A model generated the notes under the pieces. That model did no database searches. It had not been told where the DNA came from and was given only the letters and a program-made list of their open reading frames with translations. This document shows positions 1-5,176 of a stretch of DNA of 5,176 nucleotides, in pieces. Origin of the DNA: an uncultured Cellvibrio sp. (lineage in GTDB: Bacteria; Pseudomonadota; Gammaproteobacteria; Pseudomonadales; Cellvibrionaceae). The number at the start of each line of letters is the position of its first letter. The first letter of the stretch is position 1. Location: positions 1 to 5,176 of the forward strand of contig CAMPIG010000349.1 of assembly GCA_946886255.1 (NCBI GenBank), read 5' to 3'. The position numbers and the translations under genes are program-made.

Positions 1-62
1 GTATTTGCATTTAAAAATATTCAGGCGCAAAGATTTTTCAATAGCATGCTGGAACGCAACTC

Positions 63-68
63 AGAAGG
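63..68 (+). promoter_or_regulatory. Ribosome binding site of pilU
   Basis: AGAAGG lies nine bases before the ATG at 78, a good Shine-Dalgarno match at normal spacing, and it supports that start. The rest of bases 1-77 shows no convincing -35/-10 pair, so pilU may be read from a promoter or gene further upstream. In related genomes pilT often precedes pilU, but no pilT sequence can be recognised here. Confidence 0.7.
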
Positions 69-77
69 TAAGCCGTT

Positions 78-1223
78 ATGGATTTTGATCGTTTGTTAGC
101 GTTGATGGTGGAAAAAGGCGCATCGGATTTATTCGTCACCGCGGGTGTACCGCCGTCCATCAAGTTGCATGGCAAGATCGTTCCCGTTACCGCCACACCA
201 CTTGCGCCGGAAAAAGTCCGCGAATTGGTGCTAAGTGTAATGAATGAAAAACAACGGGTGGAATTCCTTGAAAATAAGGAACTGAACTTCGCCGTCAGCG
301 CGCGCGGTATCGGCCGTTTTCGTGCCAGCGCGTTTTACCAACGCAACCTGGCCGGCATGGTGCTGCGCCGGATTGAAACCAACATTCCGCGCATAGACGA
401 CCTTGGTCTACCGGAAATTATTAAAGAGTTGGCGATGACCAAACGCGGTTTGATCATCTTCGTAGGCGCCACGGGTACCGGTAAATCCACATCGCTGGCA
501 TCGATGATCGGCCACCGCAACCGCAACAGTAAAGGCCATATTATTTCCATTGAAGACCCGATCGAATTTATTCACCAGCATGAAGGCTGCATCATCACCC
601 AACGCGAAGTGGGCATCGATACGGAATCCTTTGAAATTGCATTGAAAAACACCTTGCGCCAGGCGCCTGATGTCATCCTGATCGGTGAGGTGCGTTCACG
701 GGAAACTATGGACCACGCCATCGCGTTTGCGGAAACCGGTCACCTATGTTTGTGTACGCTGCACGCCAACAACGCCAACCAGGCGCTGGATCGCATCATT
801 CACTTCTTCCCCGCTGACCGCCATCGCCAATTGTGGATGGACTTGTCGCTCAACCTGAAAGCGATTGTTGCACAGCAATTGATCCCGACACCGGATGGGC
901 AAGGGCGGCGCGCCTGTCTTGAGGTGCTGATTAATACACCGCTTGCCCAGGACCTGATTCGCAAAGGCGAAGTCGCGGACTTGAAAGAGCTGATGAAAAA
1001 ATCCACCGAGCTGGGTATGCAGACTTTTGACCAAGCCCTCTATGAGCTGTACGACAACGGTGAAATTACTTACGAGGACGCACTGCTTCACGCTGACTCG
1101 CCCAACGACCTGCGCTTGATGATCAAACTGGGCTCAGAAACCGATGCGACCTATTTGTCTCATGCGGCAGATGGTTTATCTATTCAGGACGATGATAAGA
1201 ATGATCGCGGGCGGATGTTTTAA
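78..1223 (+). CDS. pilU: PilU, type IV pilus accessory retraction ATPase
   Basis: PilT-family hexameric secretion ATPase of the cytoplasmic base of the type IV pilus. In Pseudomonas and relatives PilU works with PilT to power pilus retraction and twitching motility. The 381-residue length is normal for PilU. An N-terminal PAS-like domain (about 1-100) precedes the RecA-like ATPase core. That core has the Walker A motif GATGTGKS (130-137), an Asp box ISIEDPIEF (156-164) with the catalytic Glu159, a Walker B region DVILIGE (198-204), and a His box around ETGHLCLCTLHANNA (219-233). The C-terminal half keeps the PilU-like stretch NTPLAQDLIRKGE (286-298) and LHADSPNDLRLMIKLGSE (337-354), followed by a charged tail. 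PilU rather than PilT is chosen because of this tail, the QREVG/LNLKAIVAQQL context and the neighbouring pil genes. All catalytic motifs are intact. It is transcribed towards ruvX. Confidence 0.96.
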   Translation: MDFDRLLALMVEKGASDLFVTAGVPPSIKLHGKIVPVTATPLAPEKVRELVLSVMNEKQRVEFLENKELNFAVSARGIGRFRASAFYQRNLAGMVLRRIETNIPRIDDLGLPEIIKELAMTKRGLIIFVGATGTGKSTSLASMIGHRNRNSKGHIISIEDPIEFIHQHEGCIITQREVGIDTESFEIALKNTLRQAPDVILIGEVRSRETMDHAIAFAETGHLCLCTLHANNANQALDRIIHFFPADRHRQLWMDLSLNLKAIVAQQLIPTPDGQGRRACLEVLINTPLAQDLIRKGEVADLKELMKKSTELGMQTFDQALYELYDNGEITYEDALLHADSPNDLRLMIKLGSETDATYLSHAADGLSIQDDDKNDRGRMF

Positions 1224-1246
1224 TTTTTAAACTGTTGGATCTTGGT

Positions 1247-1276
1247 GGCGGATTACGCTGTGCTAATCCGACCTAC
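1247..1276 (-). repeat. REP-like palindromic element with GTAG head, overlapping the 3' end of ruvX
   Basis: Read on the minus strand, this 30-base element begins GTAG (1276-1273) and continues GT. It then forms an inverted repeat, CGGATTA (1270-1264) against TAATCCG (1255-1249). The loop can extend the stem by two G-C pairs around ACA, with one bulged G. A GTAG tetranucleotide followed by an imperfect hairpin is the hallmark of REP elements moved by RAYT (TnpA-REP) transposases. Very similar GTAGG...GGATTA...TAATCC repeats are common between genes in proteobacteria. It sits between two convergent genes, a typical REP location. There is no T-run on either side, so it is not a standard rho-independent terminator, though it may act as a transcript-end barrier. 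Only one copy is in this window, so its repeat status rests on recognition. Confidence 0.65.
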
Positions 1277-1697
1277 CTGGTATGACTTGATTTTGTAGCC
1301 AGGATTCGAGAATCAGCCGTGCGGCAATAGAATCGACAGGGTTGTTTTTATAATCACGCGAACCGCCACGCGCCATGACTTCGCCTTTAGCGCTATAACT
1401 GGTCAGGCGTTCATCAACCAGCTCCACCTTCACACCAAAACGCCCGTGCAGACGATTAGCAAATTTACGCGCGCGGGCGCTGAGTTCACTTTCGCTGCCA
1501 TCCATATTTAATGGCAAACCAACCAATACCAGATCCGGCTCCCACTCCTGCAATAGCCTCTCTACCTGCACCCAGTCGGGTACACCATCATTTGCCTTTA
1601 ATGGCGACTGTTCAGTGGCGGAACGAGTGAGTGTTTGACCAGAGGCAACGCCGATATTGCGTGTACCGTAATCAAAGGCCAGAAGCGTCTTTATCAT
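1263..1697 (-). CDS. ruvX: RuvX (YqgF), putative pre-16S rRNA nuclease / Holliday junction resolvase-like protein
   Basis: RNase H-fold nuclease of the YqgF family. It is implicated in maturing the 5' end of 16S rRNA, and some members show Holliday junction activity. The protein has 144 residues, normal for the family. Recognisable parts are the first strand LLAFDYGTRNIGVA (5-18) with the acidic Asp9, the strand LVLVGLPLNMDGS (56-68), VDERLTS (94-100) with Asp95 and Glu96, and VDSIAARLILE (121-131) with Asp122. The ATG at 1697 puts FDYGT close to the N-terminus, as in relatives. It has no good ribosome binding site. An in-frame GTG at 1766 would add 23 residues unlike the family and would overlap the end of yqgE by 20 bases. 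It is the last gene of the gshB-tonB-yqgE-ruvX cluster. Its final residues and TAG stop lie in the REP-like element. Confidence 0.93.
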   Translation of the reverse strand: MIKTLLAFDYGTRNIGVASGQTLTRSATEQSPLKANDGVPDWVQVERLLQEWEPDLVLVGLPLNMDGSESELSARARKFANRLHGRFGVKVELVDERLTSYSAKGEVMARGGSRDYKNNPVDSIAARLILESWLQNQVIPGRSD

Positions 1698-1746
1698 GGA
1701 AAGAATTTTTGAAACGAATGAATGACGAGAAAAATATTGATCCGAC

Positions 1747-2337
1747 TTACGCGTGCCCTGCGACACTGGAGATCAAATTCAAATCAATACCTAAAGGTTG
1801 CGCCGCCGCCGCCCAACGTTGCTCATGAGGCGTGTGAAAGATGATACTGCTATCAGACGGCAGAGTGAGCCAGGAATTGGCAGCGACCTCGGCTTCCAAC
1901 TGCCCTTCGCCCCACCCGGCATAACCTAGGGCAATTAAATACTCTTCTGGCCCGCGCCCATCGGCCAAGGCTTCAATAATGTCGCGTGATGCTGTCAAGC
2001 TAATGCGCGGAGAAATCTTGAGCGTGGACTGCCATTCCTTCTCACTGGAATGCAAGACGAACCCGCGCTCGATCTGTACCGGCCCACCGGCAAATACCGC
2101 CTGGCTGCCGATGCCCGCCGCATCAGCCAACTCCATCTGCACAAAAATATCGCGAATAAACAACGGCATTGCGTTATTAATCACAATACCCATGGCACCT
2201 TTATCCGTATGTTCACAGATGTAAGTGACTGAATGTGCGAAGGCGGAGTCCCGCATACCTGGCATAGCAATCAGGAAATGATCGCGCAGGCTGCCAGCCG
2301 TAAGTTCAGAAGTGGTGAGATCGTCGTGTGTTGTCAT
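1747..2337 (-). CDS. yqgE: YqgE/AlgH family protein (UPF0301, DUF179)
   Basis: Member of the YqgE/AlgH family, called AlgH in Pseudomonas. The protein is cytoplasmic and its biochemical function is unclear. The family often sits next to ruvX, as here. It has 196 residues, close to the usual 185-195, with a slightly long polar N-terminus before the conserved HFLIAMPGM (20-28). Other conserved blocks are the VTYICEH strand (37-43), GAMGIVIN (47-54), AGGPVQIERGFVLH (83-96), the signature GYAGWGEGQLEAE (138-150) and NSWLTLP (154-160). The AGHA C-terminus resembles Pseudomonas homologues. The ATG at 2337 has no obvious Shine-Dalgarno sequence. ruvX begins 49 bases downstream, and the stop of tonB lies 63 bases upstream. 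No signal peptide or membrane segment is visible. Confidence 0.93.
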   Translation of the reverse strand: MTTHDDLTTSELTAGSLRDHFLIAMPGMRDSAFAHSVTYICEHTDKGAMGIVINNAMPLFIRDIFVQMELADAAGIGSQAVFAGGPVQIERGFVLHSSEKEWQSTLKISPRISLTASRDIIEALADGRGPEEYLIALGYAGWGEGQLEAEVAANSWLTLPSDSSIIFHTPHEQRWAAAAQPLGIDLNLISSVAGHA

Positions 2338-2400
2338 GGTTTCAGTATTGGGGGCTTGGTGGACTAATACAAGCTGATCGCAAAAAATTATCCCGCGCGC

Positions 2401-3300
2401 TTACTCTGCTGAGGTAGACAGACCCGTGATCTCAAAATTCCAGGTACGAATGATCTGCAAGCGATCAGCCTGCTGGCGAATCTCCGGCGGGAAGGCTGCA
2501 AAGGGCGCAGCCAAGCGCACAATCTGCCGTGCGGCTTCATCAAAGATACGTTGCCCGGAAGACTGTAGCATCTCGATTTCGTGGATGGTGCCATCAGGAT
2601 TAATGACCACAGAGAGGCGCAACTGGCCAGTGATACGTCGGCTTAGGGCCTCCTGCGGATAATTCTCATTGCCTACCTGCTCGATCTTAGTGCTCCATTC
2701 ATGCAGATATTTGGCGTCGAAGGATTCTTTGGTGGATACCGATGTGAGAGTGCGGATGCGCGGGCGTTTGGCATACTCCTGACGCTGCCGATCCAACTTG
2801 GCCTGTAGGCTGGCAATCTCGGTCGTAAATGTTTGTTCTTGCAAAAGGCCGTCGCGCTTTTGTTGCTCATCCAACGGCTCCGGATCCGTCTGCACTTGCA
2901 CTTGCCGCTGGTTATCGGCAACCGTACTGATCAGTTGGTCATCTTTGCGTTCATTGGGCGAGGCGGCCTGGGTTTGGGGCATAGGGTTTACGTCGCGCAC
3001 CTCCGAGTCGGCAAATTCGGCCTGGCGCTCAGTGGTTAACTGTTTGGCTTCGTCTTCTGTGCCACTGGCCTCCTGACTGTGCTGCGCAATGAAATCAGCC
3101 TGCTCCGGTGTTTTGGCTGACTTGTGAGTGGCGAGGGTAATCTCCAAGGTCTGCGACTGATTAGGTTGCTGCAGGTTAAACCCTACACCCAAAATGATCA
3201 GGGCATGGACGACCAGAGCAAGAAAAAACGTAAAACTCAAACGATCACCGGTATCGACGCGCGCCTCATCCAGTGCTGGTGACATAGCAGCAGAATTCAT
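2401..3300 (-). CDS. tonB: TonB family energy transducer, TonB3-like by position
   Basis: Inner-membrane anchored protein of the TonB family. Such proteins pass energy from ExbB/ExbD to outer-membrane partners across the periplasm. A short cytoplasmic N-terminus leads to one membrane segment (about 21-41, LSFTFFLALVVHALIILGVGF). This keeps the conserved membrane His (His32), but Ala28 stands where E. coli TonB has the Ser of its SxxxH motif. Next comes a long, charged, Gln/Glu-rich linker (about 45-205) without the usual Pro-Glu/Pro-Lys repeats; residues 143-178 look able to form a helix or coiled coil. The TonB C-terminal domain (about 208-292) contains NYPQEA (213-218), TGQLRLSVVINPDGTIHEIEML (starting at 224) and the terminal IIRTWNFEI strand. 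In Pseudomonas aeruginosa the gene at this position, tonB3, is needed for normal twitching and pilus assembly. A similar role here is inferred from synteny. No exbB or exbD is nearby. Confidence 0.9.
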   Translation of the reverse strand: MNSAAMSPALDEARVDTGDRLSFTFFLALVVHALIILGVGFNLQQPNQSQTLEITLATHKSAKTPEQADFIAQHSQEASGTEDEAKQLTTERQAEFADSEVRDVNPMPQTQAASPNERKDDQLISTVADNQRQVQVQTDPEPLDEQQKRDGLLQEQTFTTEIASLQAKLDRQRQEYAKRPRIRTLTSVSTKESFDAKYLHEWSTKIEQVGNENYPQEALSRRITGQLRLSVVINPDGTIHEIEMLQSSGQRIFDEAARQIVRLAAPFAAFPPEIRQQADRLQIIRTWNFEITGLSTSAE

Positions 3301-4283
3301 CGTTCCTGAATACCCTTGGCTGCCAGGTAACCGGCGATAGCATCCATGAATCGTGCACCAATACGTGTGTTATAGGCTTTATCGATTTCCCGGGCGCAGG
3401 TCGGACTGGTCACATTGATTTCGGTCAGGTAATCCCCGATCACATCCAGTCCTACAAAAAGCAGACCTTTTGCTTTCAACGTTGGCGCAACCTGCGCCAC
3501 AATCCAGCGATCCCGCTCACTTAGAGGCTGGGCCACACCGGTACCACCTGCTGCCAGGTTGCCCCGGGTTTCTCCCTGAGCCGGAATACGCGCGAGACAA
3601 TAAGGAATAGGCTCACCATCCACTACCAGAATGCGCTTATCACCAGCACTGATCTCCGGAATATAACGCTGAGCCATCGTCAACTGGGCTCCATGTTGCG
3701 TCAGCGTTTCCAGGATCACACCGACATTCGGATCATCCGCCCGGCAACGGAAGATACTGCTACCTCCCATTCCATCCAGCGGCTTAAAGATTACATCCTG
3801 ATGTTGACGATGAAAATCACGCAGCTGCTTGGCGTTCCGGCTGACCAGGACCGGCGGACAACACTGGGGAAACTGGGTAGCAAAGACCTTTTCATTACAA
3901 TCGCGCAGGCTTTGCGGCTTATTCAGCACCAAAGTACCCTGTTTTTCAGCTGCTTCCAGAATATAAGTGCTATATATATATTCATTATCGAAAGGTGGAT
4001 CCTTGCGCATCAGAACAACATTGATCTCTGCCAGCGACTTATCCTCTCGGGGGCCCAGTTCATACCAGGTATCGGCATTGTCCGCGACGAACAATGCCCG
4101 CACACTGGCGCGGGCTTCGCCCTGTAACAAATAAAGATCACTTTGCTCCATATAATAAAGATCCCATCCCCGTTCTTGGGCAGCCAACAGCAATGCGAGG
4201 GTGGTATCTTTGTAATATTTGATGCTTGCGATGGGGTCCATCACAACGCCGAGGGAGATGGTCATAAAATCTTTTGCACTCAT
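3297..4283 (-). CDS. gshB: Glutathione synthetase
   Basis: ATP-grasp ligase that joins glycine to gamma-glutamylcysteine, the second and last step of glutathione synthesis, in the cytoplasm. The 328 residues compare with about 316 in E. coli. The N-terminal signature LGVVMDPIASIKYYKDTT (11-28) is followed by LMRKDPPFDNEYIYSTYILE (91-110), NKPQSLRDCNEK (121-132), the ATP-binding segment VIFKPLDGMGGSSIF (164-178), and GDKRILVVDGEPIPYCLARIP (starting at 214). ETRGNLAAGGTG (238-249) is the glycine-rich loop, and DVIGDYLTEINVTSPT (280-295) carries metal and substrate contacts. Everything needed for activity appears present. The ATG at 4283 gives six residues more than typical relatives. The ATG at 4265 fits family alignments better, but neither has a strong ribosome binding site. 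It is the first gene of the minus-strand cluster and overlaps tonB by 4 bases. Confidence 0.96.
   Translation of the reverse strand: MSAKDFMTISLGVVMDPIASIKYYKDTTLALLLAAQERGWDLYYMEQSDLYLLQGEARASVRALFVADNADTWYELGPREDKSLAEINVVLMRKDPPFDNEYIYSTYILEAAEKQGTLVLNKPQSLRDCNEKVFATQFPQCCPPVLVSRNAKQLRDFHRQHQDVIFKPLDGMGGSSIFRCRADDPNVGVILETLTQHGAQLTMAQRYIPEISAGDKRILVVDGEPIPYCLARIPAQGETRGNLAAGGTGVAQPLSERDRWIVAQVAPTLKAKGLLFVGLDVIGDYLTEINVTSPTCAREIDKAYNTRIGARFMDAIAGYLAAKGIQER
3303..3307 (-). promoter_or_regulatory. Ribosome binding site of tonB inside the end of gshB
   Basis: On the minus strand AGGAA precedes the tonB ATG (3300) by two bases, a slightly short spacing, within the last codons of gshB. The ATG overlaps the gshB TGA stop as ATGA, which favours translational coupling. 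A second in-frame ATG at 3285 lacks any such site, so the upstream start is preferred. Confidence 0.55.
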
Positions 4284-4315
4284 GGTGGCATTGGATTTGC
4301 CGGGAGTCGTTATGC

Positions 4316-4382
4316 GGACTAAAGTTAAGTCCTCGGGGCTATTAAAGCAAGAGGCTTAAGTACATCCCATAATGTTAAGCTC
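4316..4382. repeat. Overlapping, mutually exclusive inverted repeats in the predicted gshB leader
   Basis: Three inverted repeats share arms. GGACT (4316-4320) pairs with AGTCC (4328-4332). TTAAG-T-CCTC (4325-4334) pairs with GAGGCTTAA (4351-4359), giving nine base pairs with one bulged T. The same GAGGCTTAA pairs with TTAAGCTC (4375-4382), giving eight base pairs with one bulged G. Each choice excludes its neighbour. The block lies between a predicted gshB promoter and the gshB start. It could be an RNA leader able to switch shape, or a set of protein-binding half-sites. No T-run follows any of the hairpins, so none is a standard terminator. It matches no riboswitch family I recognise. Confidence 0.4.
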
Positions 4383-4389
4383 TAAAGAA

Positions 4390-4419
4390 TTGCGAAAATG
4401 AATAGATTCTTTATATATT
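4390..4419 (+). promoter_or_regulatory. Weak candidate promoter towards pilG
   Basis: TTGCGA (4390-4395) and TATATT (4414-4419), 18 bases apart, form a modest sigma70-like pair on the plus strand. TATATA at 4412-4417 gives a 16-base alternative. The distance to pilG is about 165 bases. A separate -10-like CATAAT at 4513-4518 is nearer to pilG but has no matching -35. Either, both or neither may be used. The AT-rich stretch would also suit the back-to-back gshB promoter. Confidence 0.25.
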
Positions 4420-4425
4420 CAAGTA

Positions 4426-4455
4426 GTTATAGATAAACCTTAAAAACTATGTTAA
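4426..4455 (-). promoter_or_regulatory. Candidate sigma70 promoter for the gshB-tonB-yqgE-ruvX cluster
   Basis: On the minus strand TTAACA (4455-4450) and TATAAC (4431-4426) each match the -35 and -10 consensus at five of six positions, with an 18-base spacer. The surroundings are AT-rich. Transcription would begin near 4419, leaving a leader of about 135 bases before gshB that contains the overlapping inverted repeats. Called by eye. Confidence 0.45.
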
Positions 4456-4478
4456 AAGTTTGCATGGCGCTTGTTACG

Positions 4479-4498
4479 ACGGCTTTCGAGGCCGTTTT
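4479..4498 (+). other. Small hairpin with short T-run in the pilG leader
   Basis: ACGGC (4479-4483) and GCCGT (4491-4495) form a five-base-pair stem around a seven-base loop, with TTTT at 4495-4498. It resembles a weak intrinsic terminator or attenuator upstream of pilG. The stem and T-run are too short to call a terminator. Confidence 0.25.
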
Positions 4499-4570
4499 CC
4501 GTGTTTGAGAGACATAATGTGTGACACGGATCGCAAGGTCTGGCAGTGTCATGACAACGAGATAAAAGGC

Positions 4571-4575
4571 AAAGG
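4571..4575 (+). promoter_or_regulatory. Ribosome binding site of pilG
   Basis: AAAGG ends eight bases before the ATG at 4584, a usable Shine-Dalgarno site at normal spacing that supports this start. Confidence 0.55.
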
Positions 4576-4583
4576 TCAGAGTT

Positions 4584-4979
4584 ATGGACGTAAGTTTGGA
4601 AAGCCTGAAGGTGATGGTAATCGACGATAGTAAAACCATTCGCCGCACAGCAGAAACCTTGCTTAAAAAAGCAGGTTGCACGGTAGTAACAGCCACCGAT
4701 GGTTTTGATGCCCTGGCGAAAATAGCTGATACCCGCCCCGACATTATCTTTGTCGATATTATGATGCCCCGCCTTGATGGCTATCAAACCTGTGCACTGA
4801 TCAAGAATAACAGCGAATTCAAGACCACACCGGTCATCATGTTATCCAGCAAAGACGGATTGTTCGACAAAGCCAAAGGACGGATTGTCGGTTCCGACCA
4901 ATATCTCACCAAACCCTTCAGCAAAAGCGAATTGCTCGATGCCATTCAGGCACACGTCAAGCATGCCAAAGCCTCGTGA
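4584..4979 (+). CDS. pilG: PilG, CheY-like response regulator of the Pil-Chp system
   Basis: Single receiver-domain protein of 131 residues (Pseudomonas PilG has about 135) with no output domain. In the Pil-Chp chemosensory pathway the ChpA kinase phosphorylates PilG. PilG then promotes pilus extension and, in Pseudomonas, raises cAMP signalling. The receiver fold is complete. The acidic pair Asp14-Asp15 lies in VMVIDDSKTIRR (10-21), the phosphoacceptor Asp58 in IIFVDIMMPRLDGY (54-67), the switch Ser88/Ser89 in VIMLSSKDG (84-92), and the conserved Lys110-Pro111 in YLTKPFSK (107-114). Identification as PilG rather than another CheY-like protein rests on these sequences, the gshB gene upstream and pilH 66 bases downstream. 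The start is supported by a ribosome binding site. It is probably the first gene of the pilGHIJ-chpA cluster. Confidence 0.94.
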   Translation: MDVSLESLKVMVIDDSKTIRRTAETLLKKAGCTVVTATDGFDALAKIADTRPDIIFVDIMMPRLDGYQTCALIKNNSEFKTTPVIMLSSKDGLFDKAKGRIVGSDQYLTKPFSKSELLDAIQAHVKHAKAS

Positions 4980-5036
4980 AGGGCGGGCGGATACGTTTAA
5001 ACCAATGGATTGCTCAACTAGAAGTTCTATTATTTT

Positions 5037-5040
5037 GGGG
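5037..5040 (+). promoter_or_regulatory. Ribosome binding site of pilH
   Basis: GGGG lies five bases before the ATG at 5046, a partial Shine-Dalgarno match. The 66-base gap between pilG and pilH shows no terminator, which fits co-transcription. Confidence 0.45.
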
Positions 5041-5045
5041 TAGCT

Positions 5046-5176
5046 ATGGCCAGAGTATTAATCATCGACGACTCACCGACTGAGACGTATAAATTGACCA
5101 GCATGCTTGAAAAGCATGGACATGCAGTATTGACTGCAGAGAACGGCGAAGACGGTATCGCCTTGGCTCAGAAAGA
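5046..5176 (+). CDS. pilH: PilH, CheY-like response regulator (5' part; runs off the window)
   Basis: Only the first 43 codons and two bases are present; the frame is open to the window edge. The peptide begins MARVLIIDDSPTETYKLTSM and continues LEKHGHAVLTAENGEDGIALAQK, very like the N-terminus of Pseudomonas PilH. The acidic pair Asp8-Asp9 is visible. The phosphoacceptor Asp and the conserved Lys lie beyond the window. PilH is the second regulator of Pil-Chp, thought to oppose PilG by favouring retraction or draining phosphate from the kinase. pilI, pilJ and chpA are expected to follow, but that cannot be seen. Confidence 0.92.
   Translation, partial: MARVLIIDDSPTETYKLTSMLEKHGHAVLTAENGEDGIALAQK

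Noticed and set aside
1..99. Open reading frames through the window start that could be the tail of an upstream gene
   Set aside because: Two frames are open here but neither gives a recognisable pilT C-terminus, and the stretch is AT-rich with a clear pilU ribosome binding site. Most likely leader sequence.
744..1091. 115-codon open frame on the minus strand opposite pilU
   Set aside because: Antisense shadow of a conserved ATPase gene. Its composition reflects the opposite strand and no recognisable domain is present.
1247..1276. Rho-independent terminator for pilU or ruvX
   Set aside because: The palindrome has no T-run on either strand, so it is better read as a REP-like repeat.
1631..1828. 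Plus-strand 65-codon frame across the ruvX/yqgE junction
   Set aside because: It is antisense to both genes, covers the conserved YqgE C-terminus and RuvX N-terminus, and has no independent support.
3971..3981. TA-dinucleotide run as a possible phase-variation tract
   Set aside because: It is short (five TA units) and encodes the conserved Tyr-Ile-Tyr of the gshB YIYSTY motif, which explains it. Slippage in an essential-type enzyme gene is unlikely to be a regulated switch.
3693..4127. 144-codon open frame on the plus strand opposite gshB
   Set aside because: It lies wholly antisense to an intact gshB with all family motifs. Its translation resembles no family and there is no ribosome binding site context.
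4452..4787. Minus-strand open frames of 105-111 codons across the pilG start
   Set aside because: They run through the pilG leader and the receiver domain on the opposite strand, and their translations show no family features.
1..5176. A previously undescribed multigene system
   Set aside because: All seven genes belong to recognised families in a known conserved order. No unknown gene cluster, toxin-antitoxin pair, phage, insertion sequence or CRISPR array is present.

Overview
The window carries a conserved gammaproteobacterial type IV pilus neighbourhood. Gene content and order (pilU, then ruvX, yqgE, tonB and gshB on the opposite strand, then pilG-pilH) closely match the Pseudomonas pilGHI-chp region. 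Moderate GC and the direct pilU/ruvX junction suggest a relative of Pseudomonas, perhaps of the Cellvibrio/Teredinibacter type. That placement is an inference from layout and protein resemblance, not a database result.

Layout: (1) 78-1223, + strand, pilU, the accessory pilus retraction ATPase. The first 77 bases are its leader. (2) 1224-1262 is a short convergent junction. A REP-like palindrome lies across it and runs into the 3' end of ruvX. (3) 1263-4283, - strand, is a compact gene cluster transcribed gshB > tonB > yqgE > ruvX. gshB and tonB overlap by 4 bases, and the other gaps are 63 and 49 bases. (4) 4284-4583 is an AT-rich divergent intergenic region of 300 bases. It holds a good sigma70-like promoter candidate for gshB, a run of overlapping inverted repeats in the predicted gshB leader, and weaker + strand promoter candidates for pilG. 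(5) 4584-4979 is pilG and 5046 to the window edge is the start of pilH, the two single-domain response regulators of the Pil-Chp chemosensory system.

Functionally, PilU helps retract pili and PilG/PilH set the balance of extension and retraction. The TonB paralogue is the counterpart by position of Pseudomonas TonB3, which has been linked to twitching motility and pilus assembly. GshB (glutathione synthesis), YqgE/AlgH and RuvX (16S rRNA maturation) are housekeeping genes that travel with this locus.

I see no mobile element, CRISPR array, RNA gene or unknown multigene system. The points most worth a second look are the REP-like element that supplies the ruvX stop codon and the overlapping inverted repeats upstream of gshB.
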